DNA of 64,000 bases from Eucalyptus grandis (Eukaryota > Streptophyta > Magnoliopsida > Myrtales > Myrtaceae), in assembly GCF_016545825.1 (NCBI RefSeq), contig NC_052618.1, positions 42,106,196 to 42,170,195 on the forward strand, read 5' to 3'. Shown here piece by piece: positions 11,369 to 23,100 of this stretch (its first letter is position 1; every line of letters begins with the position of its first letter). The notes below the pieces were generated by a model, which made no database searches, was not told the DNA's origin, and saw nothing but the letters and a program-made list of their open reading frames with translations. The translations under genes and the position numbers were made by a program.

Positions 11369-14300
11369 TCATGAAATACGATGAGTACAAGACTTCAACG
11401 GGTAGTATTCAGCACATAAAATTTCCGATAGTGCAGGAGGAGGTGCGGATCGCCAATTTTGAGGAAGAGATCGGTTTCTATGGAGCTTCGCAATCAGATT
11501 TGCAGCATTGTTAGCATCCCGCGTACAGTAGGTGATCGACGTCCCTTTGGCTTTTAGAAGAAGACTTCTGCAGTGTTCCACTATGGGCTTCACATTCCAT
11601 GGAGGTGCGGCCCAGCCCACTATGCTTTCTTGAGCTGTTAAACTATCGGTTTCACAGACCACTTCTGCCTGTTGTACTTGCGCAAACACTTCTGCTCCCA
11701 TGTGCATTTGCTTTCTTGAGTTCAGAAACTCCAACCCATTCAAGATAGCTAGGGCTTCGATCTGAACAGGGGAGGAGGCTCGTACCTGTTTCGCGAAGCC
11801 ATCGACGAAGTGCCCCGCTTGATCCCGCAAGATACCAGCTACCGAACCTACCAATTCGCCGTTTACCCAAGAGCCGTCAACATTAAGTTTCAGCTTCCCA
11901 TCCTCTGGCGGTCTCCATTTTCTCTGTAAGTTCTGGTTTGTAGGTTCTCGGTCCTCTGTTTTGAGGTGCCATCTGCTGAAGTTCTGTAGAGATGCTTGCG
12001 CTAGGTCCACTATGGTGCTCGGGTTCGGTTGTTGTGCTCTAAAGATGGCGTTGTTTCGGGCTTTCCACACGAACCACAAGACCGTTGCGACCAGCTCTCT
12101 CTCAGGTAGGGCTCGGTTACCTGCAAAACTTTCTAGTAGCCATTTGTCAAACCGGGTTACGAGATTAGGGGTGCAAATAAGATTTATTCGTGGATCTATC
12201 CATATATTCTTTGTCCATTTGCAGAGGAGGAACAAATGTTCAGTGGTCTCTGGATGTGTGTTGCAGAGCGAGCATAGTGGGTCAGGTAAGACCTTCCGTT
12301 TGTAGAGATTCTCCCTTGTCGGGATTGCATTATTGCATATACTCCATATAAAGATTCGCATCTTTGGGAGGATAGCTAGTCTCCATATCTTTGTCCATAA
12401 TGCTCAAGGAGGCTGAAAAGATGTTGCTGCTCTGTGTTGTTCTGCTGTGGTTGCTTGTGCACATGCTTTATTATATCCACTTTTAACCGTATATTGCCCC
12501 GTTCGATTACCCTTCCACACTAGGGTGTCTTCCTTCTCGTTCGGGCTTAATGGGAGAGATAGGATTTCATTTGCCACTCTGTCTTCAAATAAATTCAGCA
12601 CCTCAGTTTCTTTCCATCCCCTGCTTTCATCATTTATAAGCTTAGCCACCATTGTAGGATCATCTTTGTTAGCCGGGCCACCTATCACTCCAAATTCCAG
12701 CCATTTATCCTCTCGTATCTTAATTTGCTTGCCATCACCTACCCTCCATTGAACCTCCTTTTCAATAGTTTCTCTTCCCACCATAATGCTTTGCTAGCCC
12801 CATGATGGGCGCTGCCCTTTGCCTGCTTTCCACATATCTCCAGTTGGGAAGTAGACTCCTTTGAATATTCTGCTCCATAAGGCTGTAGGGCTGTTAGCTA
12901 GCCTTCAAGCTTGTTTTCCCAGCATAGCCTTATTAAAGTTTAGTAGATCTCTAAATCCTAATCCCCCTTCATCCTTCCTCATTTTCAATTCTTCCCACTT
13001 CTTCCAAAGTGCAGCCCCCTACTTGTATAATTTCTTTTCCACCAAAAAGAGGAGATTCTTTGTTCAATTGCTTTACATATAGAAACAGGAACTTTGAATA
13101 TCGACATGGCATATTGAGGAAGAGCTTGTATAACACTTTTGATTAGTGTTTCTTTACCCGATTTAGACAAATGTTTCTCTTTCCAACCCTCCATTTTCAT
13201 GTTTACTTTGGCTAGTAACCAGTCAAACAGCTCTTTTTTTGAACACCCCCAGTCCGTTGGAATGCCAAGATACTTCCCTGTTTTATCCATAATCGGGACT
13301 CTGAGTTCATATGCCATATTTCTTTTCAGATTCAAAGGGCAGCCACTACTGAAACTCACTCCTGATTTGTTAAGGTTGATTGCTTGGCCCGTTGCATAAC
13401 AATACTGATTGAGGACAGCAGCTAGATTTTGGCATTCTGAGATAGTCCCATTCAAGAAAAATATAGAATCGTCAGCAAAGAGGAGGTGTGATAGGGTAGG
13501 GCAATGTGAGTTTAATGTTATGCCTTTTAAGCTCCCATCTGCCATTGCCTTTTGCATCAGCCATGATAAAACGTTAGAAACCAGTATAAACAGATAAGGT
13601 GAGAGAGGATCTCCTTGCCTTAATCCCCTGGATGGTGTAAAATAGTTCAAAGGCTCCCCATTTACTTTCACACTAAAGGTGACTGTTGAGACGCATTGCA
13701 TTATCAGCCCTACCCATCTTGAATCAAAGCCTAGTTTCAGCAAACATTCATTGAGAAAATCCCACTCCACCCTGTCATACACTTTTTGCATGTCTAATTT
13801 CAGAATGGCTTGAAACTTCTTTTTTCTCTTCTTGATTCTTAACTAATGAATAACTTTCTAAACTATAAAAATATTGTCTTGTATTTGCCTCCCTTGCACA
13901 AAGGCACTTTGTTCAGGAGTAATAAGTCCTGGTAGCCATCTCTTCAGCCTGTTTGCCAACACTTTAGCTATGATTTTATAGCTGAAGTTACACAGACTAA
14001 TAGGTCTATACTGAGATATACTTTCTGGATTCTTGACCTTCGGTATTAGGGAAATGTGGGTTCTATTTAGGGTAGGATCCATAGTACCTGTCTCAAAGAA
14101 TCTCTGTACTAGCAGAAAAACTCCCTGCTGTAAAACCTCCCAATAATGCTGATAAAATTGTCCATTTAACCCATTGGGCCCTGGAGCTTTGAGTGCACCC
14201 AATTGGAAGACTGCCTTTTCTACTTCTTCCATTGTTGCAGCTTCCATTAGATGTGTGTTCATCTCCTCATTGACTAGAGTGGGGCATTGATTTAGGACTG

Positions 14301-15525
14301 GCTGAAAGTTCCTCCTACCCACGGTTTCGTACAGTGTTTGATAAAAATCTCTTATGTGTTGCTTAAGCATGTTTGGCTCCCTGCACCATGTATCATCATT
14401 TATCTTCAGCATTGTGATTCTGTTTCGCTGTCTTCTTTGCACTGTTGTGGCGTGAAAATACTTGGTGTTTTTGTCTCCCCATTTAAGCCACTCGATGCGT
14501 GCCCGAAGCCCCCAATACTTTTCCTCCTGTTTCCATAGAACTTCAATTTGATCCACAATCTGCTGATATTCTGTTTTGCTGTAATTTTCTGGGTGCCTAT
14601 TAGTAAGCTCTGTTAGTCTGCTCTTTAGCTCTCGTATACGAATGGCTGCGTTTGTGAATTTGGTTTTGCTCCATTTTTCTAATTCTTTCGATACTTCTTG
14701 CACTTTGTCTGAAAAGCTGCTTTCATTGAAGGGATCCCATGTTCGCTCTATAAGCTCCTTACATTTTGCTTCTTCCATCCAATAGGCCTCAAACCTGAAT
14801 TGTTTTTTCCTCTTCTGTCTTTTTGGGTGCAGCATTATTAATAGTGGGCTGTGATCCGACCCAACAACGGGGAGAGCTTGCACTTCCGCATTTGGAAAGG
14901 TCACCTGCCAGTCCATGGTGCATATGGCTCGGTCTAGTCTTTTTTTCACCAAATCCTCTCTTGCTCTATTGTTTGCCCAGGTATAGGCACATCCTTTGCT
15001 TTCAATATCCATTAGGCCACAATCATTCAAAAGGTCGCGAAATGCTGCCATGCGGTTATAATCTGCTGCCCTTTTTCTTGCCTTCTCCCATGCATATAAA
15101 ATTTCGTTAAAATCACCCATGCATATCCATGGCAGAATGTTCTGTGTGTGAATTTGCCTGACTTTGTTCCATAAGAGTATCCTCTCCCCATAGTTGGTAG
15201 GAGCATAGATAAATGTAATTCTCATCAGACACCCATTAGTCTTGTCAATGCATTCGACATCTATGAAAGATTTATTGCTGGAGTTCAGTTTAACATCCAC
15301 CTCTTCACTCCACATAAGTGCTAGACCTCCTCCAATGCCTTCCGGATTCTCTATGATGCTGTTGGGAAACTTTAGACGATTTACCACTCCCTCTACCATC
15401 GATTCCTTGTTCTTAGTTTCCATTAAGAAAATCAGTGTGGGCCTTTCGAGAGCAACTAATGCTTTAAGCTCTTGGAATGTCAGGGGGTTGCCCAGCCCCT
15501 GACAGTTCCAGCTTATTATCTTCAT
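11369..15525 (-). pseudogene. LINE ORF2: endonuclease - reverse transcriptase - RNase H, broken
   Basis: Reading from ATG 15,525. The apurinic-type endonuclease comes first (ISWNCQGLG at the start, METKN, MGDFNE, GSDHSPLL near residue 220). The reverse transcriptase follows (KAPGPNG, YRPISLCN, QSAFVQGRQI, GLRQGDPLSP, catalytic FADD near 13,480), then a zinc-binding RVT region (CSLCNTHPETTEHLFLLC near 12,260), then an RNase H-like domain (LNVDGSW, VCETDSL, TRDANNAA). Breaks: TAG stops at 13,858 and about 13,843 between RT motifs, a one-base frame change near 12,985-13,020, a TGA near 12,905, a TAG at 12,794 and a TGA at 12,404. The C-terminal 330-codon part (from 12,361) is still open. No functional product is possible as read. 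Confidence 0.9.
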
Positions 15526-15653
15526 GACGTCTGTGGTGGCTTATTAGGGCTAGCCACCAAAGCCCATTCCTTGCCTTCCTTGACTATTTGAACTGGTGTT
15601 TCTAGCAGCTCCATATCATCAATGAGTAAAATGGTATTTTCTGCTGTTCTTTT

Positions 15654-16736
15654 CTATTTTTTGGTTTTGTGGGTCTTCAAGGTTTTTTTACTTATACTTT
15701 CCTCCATCTGAAAGTGTGCTTTAGGAGGGTCAATACTCATAATCTGCTTCCCTTTATCTTTTTTGCCTTGGTCCACAGTCTGCCATTCTTCAATCAGATA
15801 ATTAGATGAGTGACAATCTGCCCTTTTCTTGTTGCGAGGTGTGATTACCCGTTGCTCTGGGTTGATTCTCACATTTGGTTCCCTTTCCGTTTTTGTTACA
15901 GGTGTCTCAGGAATGACTTCTTCAGATTCAGAATTTTTTGCTATTTTGCCATAGAAAGCTTCCCAGTAAGGACTGTGATCACGTACTTTTTCCTTTAGCC
16001 AAGGTTCGTACTTTCCTACCTTATTCTCTGCCCATTTAGTCTGTTCATAGGGAACTTCCTCACAATTTGTGGCATAATGCCCGATTCTCCCACATGAGTA
16101 ACAGTAATGAGGTAGTCGTTCATACTTAAAATCCACCCATAACTTCTTGGCCCCTATATCCAATATGGCCCCTGATTTCAAAGGTGAATTCAAGTCCAAT
16201 TCTACCTTCACCTTTCCTGCTTTGTTTGGGCCATTGCCTTTTGCCTCCTTCTGTATTTCCACCACCCGACCCACTCTCTCAGCCAATTCAGCAACCACAT
16301 CCTCTCTAAACCATCTGAGAGGTATTCCTCCCATTTGAATCCAGAAATCACAGTAAGAATAATCATAACAATGCTCTGGGATCTCTGGTTTGCATTGTTT
16401 TAGGACTAGAAGGTTACTTGCAAAGGACCATGGACCTGTGTTAAGAATTCTTTCTTTCTCTTCCTCAGATTGAAAGGTAAAAGAGAATAAGCCTAGCTCT
16501 TTTTGTTGGCAAACTGCTGTTTCTGCCTTCCATGCCTTCTTCATTGTGGTGGCAAAGGCTGGAAAGTTAACATTAGGTCTGGAAAATAACTTGCCAAACA
16601 AAGTAAGGTTACATTCCTTTCTTTTGATAAGCGGAATTTCTGTCGAGACCTCAACAACGTCACTAGCAGCCCAAAGATCGCCTAAGCTTTTACATAGAGC
16701 AGCTAATCGTAAGTCATTCTCAGTCTCACCTTCCAT
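15654..16736 (-). CDS. LINE ORF1, gag-like RNA-binding protein
   Basis: This is a 360-residue open frame reading from ATG 16,736. The N-terminal two thirds resemble the domain found at the start of plant LINE ORF1 proteins (DUF4283 type): a stretch with FSRPNVNFPAF and later ILNTGPWSF, then FWIQMGGIPLRWF. At about residues 210-225 there is a zinc knuckle CYSCGRIGHYATNC (C-x2-C-x4-H-x4-C), expected to bind nucleic acid in the LINE RNP. The C-terminal tail is basic and ends in a lysine-rich run. The frame is uninterrupted, unlike ORF2. It lies 128 bases upstream of ORF2, the usual bicistronic LINE layout. Confidence 0.85.
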   Translation of the reverse strand: MEGETENDLRLAALCKSLGDLWAASDVVEVSTEIPLIKRKECNLTLFGKLFSRPNVNFPAFATTMKKAWKAETAVCQQKELGLFSFTFQSEEEKERILNTGPWSFASNLLVLKQCKPEIPEHCYDYSYCDFWIQMGGIPLRWFREDVVAELAERVGRVVEIQKEAKGNGPNKAGKVKVELDLNSPLKSGAILDIGAKKLWVDFKYERLPHYCYSCGRIGHYATNCEEVPYEQTKWAENKVGKYEPWLKEKVRDHSPYWEAFYGKIAKNSESEEVIPETPVTKTEREPNVRINPEQRVITPRNKKRADCHSSNYLIEEWQTVDQGKKDKGKQIMSIDPPKAHFQMEESISKKTLKTHKTKK

Positions 16737-17330
16737 TTCGCCTTTTTCAGGTTGTCTTGTTGCCCTTGGTCGACACCAGTCTGAATCTGAGTTGCTCCCG
16801 GTCTGAGTCTGAGGAACTCTTGTTGATGTAGCCTTAACAGGAAACCGATGCCCTCAGTCTTAAATACCAAACATGCAGATAGGTTGGGATTGGGGGTCTT
16901 CTTATGGATATTAGTGATTCTAGGTGTCGATTTGGGATGGGATTGAAGGGGGCTCTGCTGAAGCTGGTTTTGTGAGATTGAAAATCATGGAGTGGACTAG
17001 CATGGAATGATTGAAGATGACGATTCTAGTAGCTAAAATGGAGAAGCCGTGGAGAAACTGGTAATGTGGAGAGGAAAGGGTTGGAGTTCGAATTTGGGTT
17101 TTTGGTGTTTGTGAATAGGGTTTCGGGAAAGGAGGAAATTAGGGTTCTGGAATCATCTTACCAGATCTGAAGTGTACTCAAGGCCAGCGAGGGTGAGCAT
17201 CTACTCCAGCATCATGGTGGTAGCCGATAGCAATTTGCACTAAACGCCATTGAAAGGAAAGTGGAAGCTCTGCCCGAATGGTAGAGAGGAGCTCTCAACG
17301 AGAGAGAGAAGACCGCTATGCCGTATTTGA
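16737..17330 (-). promoter_or_regulatory. LINE 5' leader, expected internal promoter
   Basis: About 590 bases separate the ORF1 ATG from the right-hand target duplication. Full-length plant LINEs carry an internal promoter here. I see no diagnostic motif, only a purine/pyrimidine-rich start (plus-strand gagagagagaag near 17,300). Function is inferred from position. Confidence 0.45.
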
Positions 17331-17364
17331 TATAAATGTTTCTTTAATTGGTATTACCAATGTT

Positions 17365-17640
17365 TGCAAATGCTAGATTTGTATATCCTCCATCTCAGTA
17401 ACGATGAATTCACCGGTAGAGTGCCTGCTTTTGGACAACATTCTTGATAATTAGAGTAAATTGATCCGAGAGGAATTACTTGACTAAAGATATTCCTATG
17501 CAACTCTGCCAATTAAACCTTCTCCATTACTTAAGCCTACCCCATATCAATCTTTCTGGAAGTGTTCCTTGATGTTTCGATACCTTCTCTCCTAATGTTG
17601 GCCTTTCCTATGGGCTGTCTTTTGTAACACCAATTATGGC
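17365..17640 (+). pseudogene. RLP leucine-rich-repeat fragment
   Basis: The sequence gatgaattcaccggtag followed by tgcctgc..tttggacaaca corresponds to the DNEFTGRLPPFG segment of the intact RLP (about 43,040-43,080). The next pieces correspond to its NRFVGGIPPQYCQLKYLKFLS region and to the ISGPIPNCFD region. Stops and indels occur throughout (for example ttgataattag near 17,447). It is a lone internal LRR piece next to the LINE, with no N- or C-terminal RLP part nearby. Confidence 0.7.
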
Positions 17641-17778
17641 TATTACAAAAAGGAACCATCCAAGAATTCAATATTTTTGGACTTTCATTAGGTTCCCTTT
17701 AGTTTTCACGATGTTTGTTACTTCGTCATAAAATGGGGTAAGGTGGATGGTCAACACCGGCAACAACAAATTTTTGGA

Positions 17779-17922
17779 TTTCATACACTGACAATAGCCA
17801 GTCTTAGAGGCATGCAATGTTGTAAGCACCCCACTTTCGTCTTTTTTGTTTGTCGTCTTCCTTTGATCGTTATTACAAATAAAAGATGATATGCATTTGG
17901 GGTTCATTTTGAGGGAAAATTG
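17779..17922 (+). repeat. RLP upstream block, dispersed copy
   Basis: Shares tttcatacactgac, agccagtcttagag, tcctttgatcgttatt and an ending like ttggggttcattttg with 6810-6975 and 41,421-41,550. It lies downstream of the LRR fragment at 17,365 in the same orientation, as expected for head-to-tail RLP genes. It is cut at 17,922 by the MITE arm. Confidence 0.65.
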
Positions 17923-18285
17923 TCCAAAAAATCTTAAACCTATTATTTTTTTGTCAATTCAGTTATAAATCATTAAATTTTGTCAATTCAATCCTAAATC
18001 TTTTCACCTTTTCACATTTTGATAATTATTAAGTCAATCCGGCTAATTTTGGCTGAAAATTGTTAACGTGGATGGTTGATGCAGACGTGACACTTTTTAA
18101 ATAATATTATAATAATATTTTGAATTTTTTAAAGATTTTTTAAAAGGTTTTGGAGCTTTGGCCAACAAGGTTTGCTGGCCAACCCTCGCCGGCTCCAGGT
18201 GAGGGCCGCGGCGCCCTCGTTTGTGGCCAATGAGGGTTAGCTGGCAACCCTTGCCAGCCAAAGCTCCAAAAACCTTTGAAAAAAA
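17923..18285. mobile_element. Partial MITE, one arm plus hairpin core
   Basis: From 17,923 (gggaaaattgtccaaaaaat) the sequence follows the left arm of the 649-1345 element through tttgtcaattcaatcctaaat and an AT-rich part. It then enters a GC-rich core (18,150-18,268) that is itself an inverted repeat: ggttttggagctttggcc against gccaaagctccaaaaacc. The matching right arm is missing. Confidence 0.6.
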
Positions 18286-18930
18286 GCACTTCTTGTTGAG
18301 GGCGCCATCTCCATGGAGTGGAACCGTAGTATCAAATCAACTAGTGCATGCAGCATGTATATTTTGGAGACAACTCCTCACCATCACCAATATTTGTTCC
18401 ACTTGGACCTCCTCGCACAACCCCCAATTTTTCTTAATAACCAAACAAGGAGAGTTTCAAGTCCTCTAACTTGAACCTAACGTCCTTCATGGATATTACT
18501 AACAGTTTTACTTGCGTGGCATATATTTCATTGATATTCTCCTATTTACGTAGTCAATGGACAATCAGTAACCCTTAATTAATATATTTGAATGGCATGT
18601 GCAGGAACCTACCTTTGTTGTAAGGCACATTTGAGCTGGGAATTCAATAATACTCTCATGCAAAAGAATTTCATGAATACTGAATACCAATGCTAGCTAT
18701 ATGTCTTGTAACATATTAAATTGAAAATATCAAGTAATTTACGTGCAATCCATATAGTCTTCACATTCCAAGTTTGACTTTAATTGGCATTATGCATCCG
18801 ATAATAATTTGAATTCATTTTTTAAAGTTACTCAATCTATAAACATAGTACTTTCTTTCCATGATTGTAGTTTTATTCCTTCTTTTTTCCCATGCACATG
18901 GCGTGTGTTGTTTTGTTATGAGTATAAAGA
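18286..18930. other. No recognised feature
   Basis: Non-coding. An open frame at 18,221-18,469 starts in the MITE core and has no motif. Confidence 0.45.
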
Positions 18931-19017
18931 AAGGGAAAAATGAAAATAATACCTTAATTATAGTTTAATATGTAATGTCATTCCTAAACTTTTCATTTGT
19001 TCAATATGGTTCATTCT

Positions 19018-19070
19018 GAACCTTTGATTTATTCAATGTGATTCCTAAACTATAGGTGTATATACAATGT

Positions 19071-19114
<44 letters not shown>

Positions 19115-19180
19115 CCTTTGATTTATTCAATGTGATTCCTAAACTATAGGTGAATATACAATGTCAATATATATATATAG
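19018..19180. repeat. 94-bp tandem duplication with (AT)n at the left edge of the viral array
   Basis: The stretch beginning acctttgatttattcaatg occurs at 19,020 and again at 19,114, each time ending in gtcaatatatata. Between them is an (AT)n tract (19,073-19,110). Viral sequence (agtaagagtatgc) starts at once after the second copy. Confidence 0.8.
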
Positions 19181-19747
19181 TAAGAGTATGCATAAACAAA
19201 AACCAACCATGAAGGTGGTATGAACTTGTATTATATAAAGCTGAAAAGCTGAAATTACATGTATTGAAGGATGTAGAAACTAAAGCATCAAGTCATCCAC
19301 TAGGGCGGTAATCCGCACTCCAGGGAGTATTGATGTTTGTATTACAAGAAATGGTTAACCAACTATCATGTAAGTTGGTAACCCTGTATGAAACTATGTA
19401 TGTCAAAAACTAACTTACTTTGAAACCAGGGGATACAAGGTAAGAGAGCTTGGAGATGGAAGAGATGAGGATGGAGATGGAAGGGAGGATGGTTTACAAG
19501 TGAGAGAGGGAGAGAAGAAGAGAGAAATCTGGAAAAATTTCGAGTCCCTTCTTCTATGTTGAGAGGGTGTATTTATAGTGGGTGCTATAGTGAAATTGCT
19601 ACAGTGCTGAACAGTGTAAAGTGAACAGTACTGAGTGAACAGTGTAAAAGTGAATAGTGAACAGTGTATGAACAGTGTATGTCTATTACGGTACGGTGTA
19701 TAGCCTTTGCGCCGCTCGTAATAGTGTTGACATGTGATGTCTTGAGT
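19181..19747 (-). promoter_or_regulatory. Genome A intergenic region with TATA box and repeated motif
   Basis: On the minus strand a TATAAAT box lies at 19,571-19,577. Upstream of it (19,600-19,700) is a cluster of repeated words, read on the plus strand as gaacagtgta, gtgaacagtactgag and gtgaatagtgaacagtgta. Downstream is a CT-rich leader, as around the start of other caulimovirid pregenomic promoters. The two sister copies (27,026-27,575 and 29,208-29,737) have the same arrangement. Activity is inferred. Confidence 0.65.
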
Positions 19748-21153
19748 TTAATCTCTGTCCAGATTGATCCCGTAGCAGTCGTCTTCATTAGTGTTTCCAC
19801 TGTGATGTGACTGGGAGGATCCTTCTTGACTGTCTTGAGATTTGGAAGATCCACATTGTGATTCTTCCGCTTCTGAGAGCATTGTCCTGAGGATGTTGCA
19901 GTATTCCTCTCTGTTTTGGACTGCTGCAAGTGCTGCACTTGCCATGGATTTTTCATGTAAGAACGATGTATTTGATGGGGATGCGATTATTTGGGTTTTC
20001 TGGCTATTTAGCCATGTTTTAACCGCAGTTTCGGATCCTTGATCAAGAAATCTGAATCCATCTCACCATTTTGTTTTGTATTTTCGGACAAGTACTGGTA
20101 CACCCGGTTTATTGGATGTATTGTATTCAAATTCCCATGCTGTTACCCAAGAGATTTTGAATATTATAAAGAAATGCATAAGGCATGTGAACCTTATATC
20201 ATGAGGTGTTGGTACGAAGTATTCACTGAAAACGTTGTATCCTTGTTTGACCGTGGGATGTAGTATTATGTCCAAAGGACCAAAGAGATCCCACCAGGAG
20301 TCAAACCAATTTGGTAAGCTTTGTCTTGAGAAGTTGTCTTTGAAGAATAATAACCAGAGTGTTGGAAATTTGTATTCAGCCTGAAAAAGACGTTCCACCA
20401 AGCTTGTTGGTAGTCCCAAGTATGTATATGAGGAGGAGTATGGCAGGCTTTGGGTAAGTCTGGTTTGGAATTTTCTGGGTGTATGGGGTGAGGCTCCCCA
20501 GTGTAGGGGGTGTATGACTTTACTGATGGATATAGTGGAATAAATGATATTTTCTGTATTGTTTTTATCAGCAAAGTGAGTGAACCTTGCCGATTCTGTT
20601 TCCACTAAAATTTGCTCATAATAAGCAAGGGTTTTGTTTGTATTGTGGGGTTTGAAAAGCCAATTTTTTGGAAATATGTTTTTTGCAAATTTTATTGGAT
20701 CTTCATCGAAGAATCCGTCTTCCATCAATATTTTTTGAAAAGATGTTTTGGGGAAAAATTTTGATCTTTGAGAAAGAGGGGTTGCCTGAGGCCTAATAAC
20801 CACCTCACTCGAAATTCTTTTGTATTCCGCTTGTTTTTGTGTAGCAAGCGGGGAAGGATTGTTACTTACCTCTATGGCACTTTGGATGGCTATTTCTTTA
20901 CATTTTGTAAAGACGGGCAAGTAACAATAATGTTTCTTTTGGTAGTATGTTGGCTAACCGATTAAAGGCTAGCATGGGTTCGATGATATGGGTTCGTTGT
21001 CAAAGGTGTTTGCTGTAAGAATGTCTAGTTGTTTTCTGCCATTTGGAGCCATGTCTTGACGGATGTTAAGCCTTTTGGCTTTGGTGGTGTATTGGAGGGT
21101 TCGGCAGTGGCTTTGCCTTTGCCTTTATCTTTGTCTTTTTTGGATCTTGGCAT
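19748..21153 (-). pseudogene. Pararetrovirus ORF2, genome A
   Basis: Begins at ATG 21,153 (MPRSKKDK, then a lysine-rich stretch). It overlaps the end of the polyprotein ORF (stop at 21,066) in a different frame. The long central part, 20,063-20,920, is open for 285 codons and has tryptophan-rich segments such as WFDSWWDLFGPLDIILHP. The acidic, serine-rich C-terminus ends at a TAA at 19,748. Breaks: a TAG near 21,019 and frame change before 20,953, plus a TGA at 20,063. The florendovirus ORF2 product has no known function and I recognise no catalytic motif. The same protein is encoded in copies B and C, so it is a real viral gene and not a chance frame. Confidence 0.7.
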
Positions 21154-22662
21154 ATTGGTATCCCCTGTAAAAATTCTCTTGTGAGAAAATCAGGTAATGA
21201 ATTTGAAGAACTATTTATAAATTCAATGTCAAAATTGAATACTGAAAGTATGGCTTGCCATCTGGCAAAAATTTGTTTTGATGCAATGTTTAAAACGTCT
21301 TTTTGTAAAACGTCTTTGGCTGATTTACAATCAATCCTCAAGAGGAATTTTTGATTTAATAAATCTCCTTGGAATTTTGATATAGATAAAACTATAGCAA
21401 GTATTTCTTTTTTGATTGTCGAATAATTTTGTTGAGTGGAATTCCAATGTTTTGAAATGAACCGAACAACTTGTTCTTTGTTGTTATTAACTTGTTTGAG
21501 AATACCTCCATATCCTATTCCCGAGGCATCTCGTTTCAACTATTTTAAAAGTGGAAGGGTCAGCAAGGTGTAAGCATGGTATGTCTTTTACATGCATTTT
21601 TATTTGTTTGACAATGTCTGTATGGACAGAGGTCCAGGGTGGAGGATCCTTTCGTAACCTTTGGTGTAAAGGTTTACAAAGGATATTTATATTGGGAAAG
21701 AAATCTAAAATATAATTGAGACTACCCAAAAACCTTTGTAATTGAGTTTTGTCTTTAATCTCATCAGGGAATTTATCGGTAAAAGAGATTGATCTTTCAA
21801 TGGGGGTTATAGTATTTAAATGAATGTAATGACCTAAGACTCTAATCTTGGTTTTGAAGAGTGCAATTTTAGTAGGAGAAACTACAAGACCATTTTGTAT
21901 TATTATTTTTATGAAAGTAGATAAATGTTTGAAATGTTGTTCTATATTGGAAGAAAATACTAGAACATCATCTATATAAACTATAATGTATTCTGAATAA
22001 GGATTGAAAATCTCATTCATAATTCTTTGGAATTCTGAAGGGGCATTTTGAGGCCGAATGGCATAACATTCCATTCATATTGGCCAAAGGGACTGTAAAG
22101 GCTGTCTTGTATTTATCCTTATCACCGACTGTATTTGCCAAAATCCTGACTTCATGTCAAATTTTGAAAATATTTTTGATCTACAAAGTCTGTTTAACAA
22201 GTCTTTTTTATTGGGTATGGGATATCTTATCCACCTAAGGGCTGAATTAAGAGGTTTATAATTAATGACTAATCTGGGAACTCCTCTTTCAAGTTCAGCA
22301 TTTTTATTGACATAAAAAGCAGAACAACTCCAAGGTGATTGGCTTTTTCTTATGAGTTTTTTATTTAAGAGATCTTGTATTTCTGCTTAACAGAATTTCA
22401 AAACTTCTTGATTCATTTGTGTTGGGCGAGCTTTGGTAGGTATTTTGTTTTCAGAAAAGTCATGTTCATAAGGTAAATCAACGATATGCTTTTTTCTTTC
22501 CCAAAAGGCATTGGGTAGAGTAGAACATATAGTTTTCTCTATGTGTTTTTGTAGGGAAGCTATTTTATCTACGATGTTTGGTTTTATAAGATTTTCTTCT
22601 ATTCTTTTGAATTCTAAATCTTCTTTTAAGAATTCAAGTTGATTTTCTTTGTCTTTTATAAG
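21066..22662 (-). pseudogene. Reverse transcriptase - RNase H, genome A
   Basis: Reverse transcriptase motifs read on the minus strand include NAPSEFQRIMNEIF, then the catalytic YIDD at 21,967-21,978, then FLGHYI-like and FLGSLNYI segments. RNase H follows (GYGGILKQV, later a DCKSAKDV segment) and runs to the stop at 21,066. The frame changes near 22,074 just before the MPFGL-type motif, again between RT and RNase H (21,487-21,539), and there are stops upstream (for example near 22,388). The enzyme would copy pregenomic RNA primed by tRNA-Met. This copy cannot make it. Confidence 0.85.
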
Positions 22663-23100
22663 TCAATTTATTTCTGAAATAGAATGTTCTTGTAAAATAT
22701 TTAGGCTTCTCTTTTGTGGTTTTGTTATGAAGTTGAAGGTGATTTTTCTATTTAGAGCATGGGTTTCAATACCTTCGTTAGTAACTGTAAAAGGTTGTAT
22801 TAGCTGTATGAAAGGAGTTCCAAGAATTACTTGTTGCCTCATATTTTTAACTAAAAGAAAAGAGGTTTTATAAGACATTTGGTCTTTTATTATTAGAGCT
22901 TCGGGTAACTTGTATTGTATATTCAGTTTGTCTCCCGAGGCTGATTTTAATGATTGAGATGTTTTATCAAAGTATCTTGTTGGAACAAGGCCTTCCTTGA
23001 TACAATTGAGGTCAGCCCCCTGTATCAAAGAGTGCCGTTGTTTCAATAATATACTCATTATTGATTTTTATCTTAATATTTATTATCCATTTCCTAGATG
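22663..23100 (-). pseudogene. Aspartic protease, genome A
   Basis: The catalytic DTG triad is visible at about 23,015-23,025 in ALFDTGG. A G-run there is one base longer than in genome C, which shifts the frame in the middle of the active-site motif. Downstream the frame resumes as LNCIKEGLVPTRYFDK and continues through a conserved QQVILGTPF region. It normally cleaves the viral polyprotein. Confidence 0.8.

Larger units (their letters stand above)
11318..17346 (-). mobile_element. Full-length, degenerate plant LINE (L1 type) with 16-bp target-site duplication
   Basis: The element body is 11,334-17,330 on the minus strand. It is flanked by an exact 16-bp direct repeat, tataaatgtttcttta, at 11,318-11,333 and 17,331-17,346. 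Directly inside the left repeat is a run of 11 T, the poly(A) tail of the minus-strand element. The order is 5' leader (about 16,737-17,330), ORF1 (gag-like), ORF2 (endonuclease, reverse transcriptase, RNase H), short 3'UTR, poly(A). The length (about 6 kb), the tail and the target duplication fit a target-primed insertion that was not 5'-truncated. ORF2 is broken in several places, so the copy is inactive. It landed beside an RLP fragment (17,365 onward). Confidence 0.92.
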
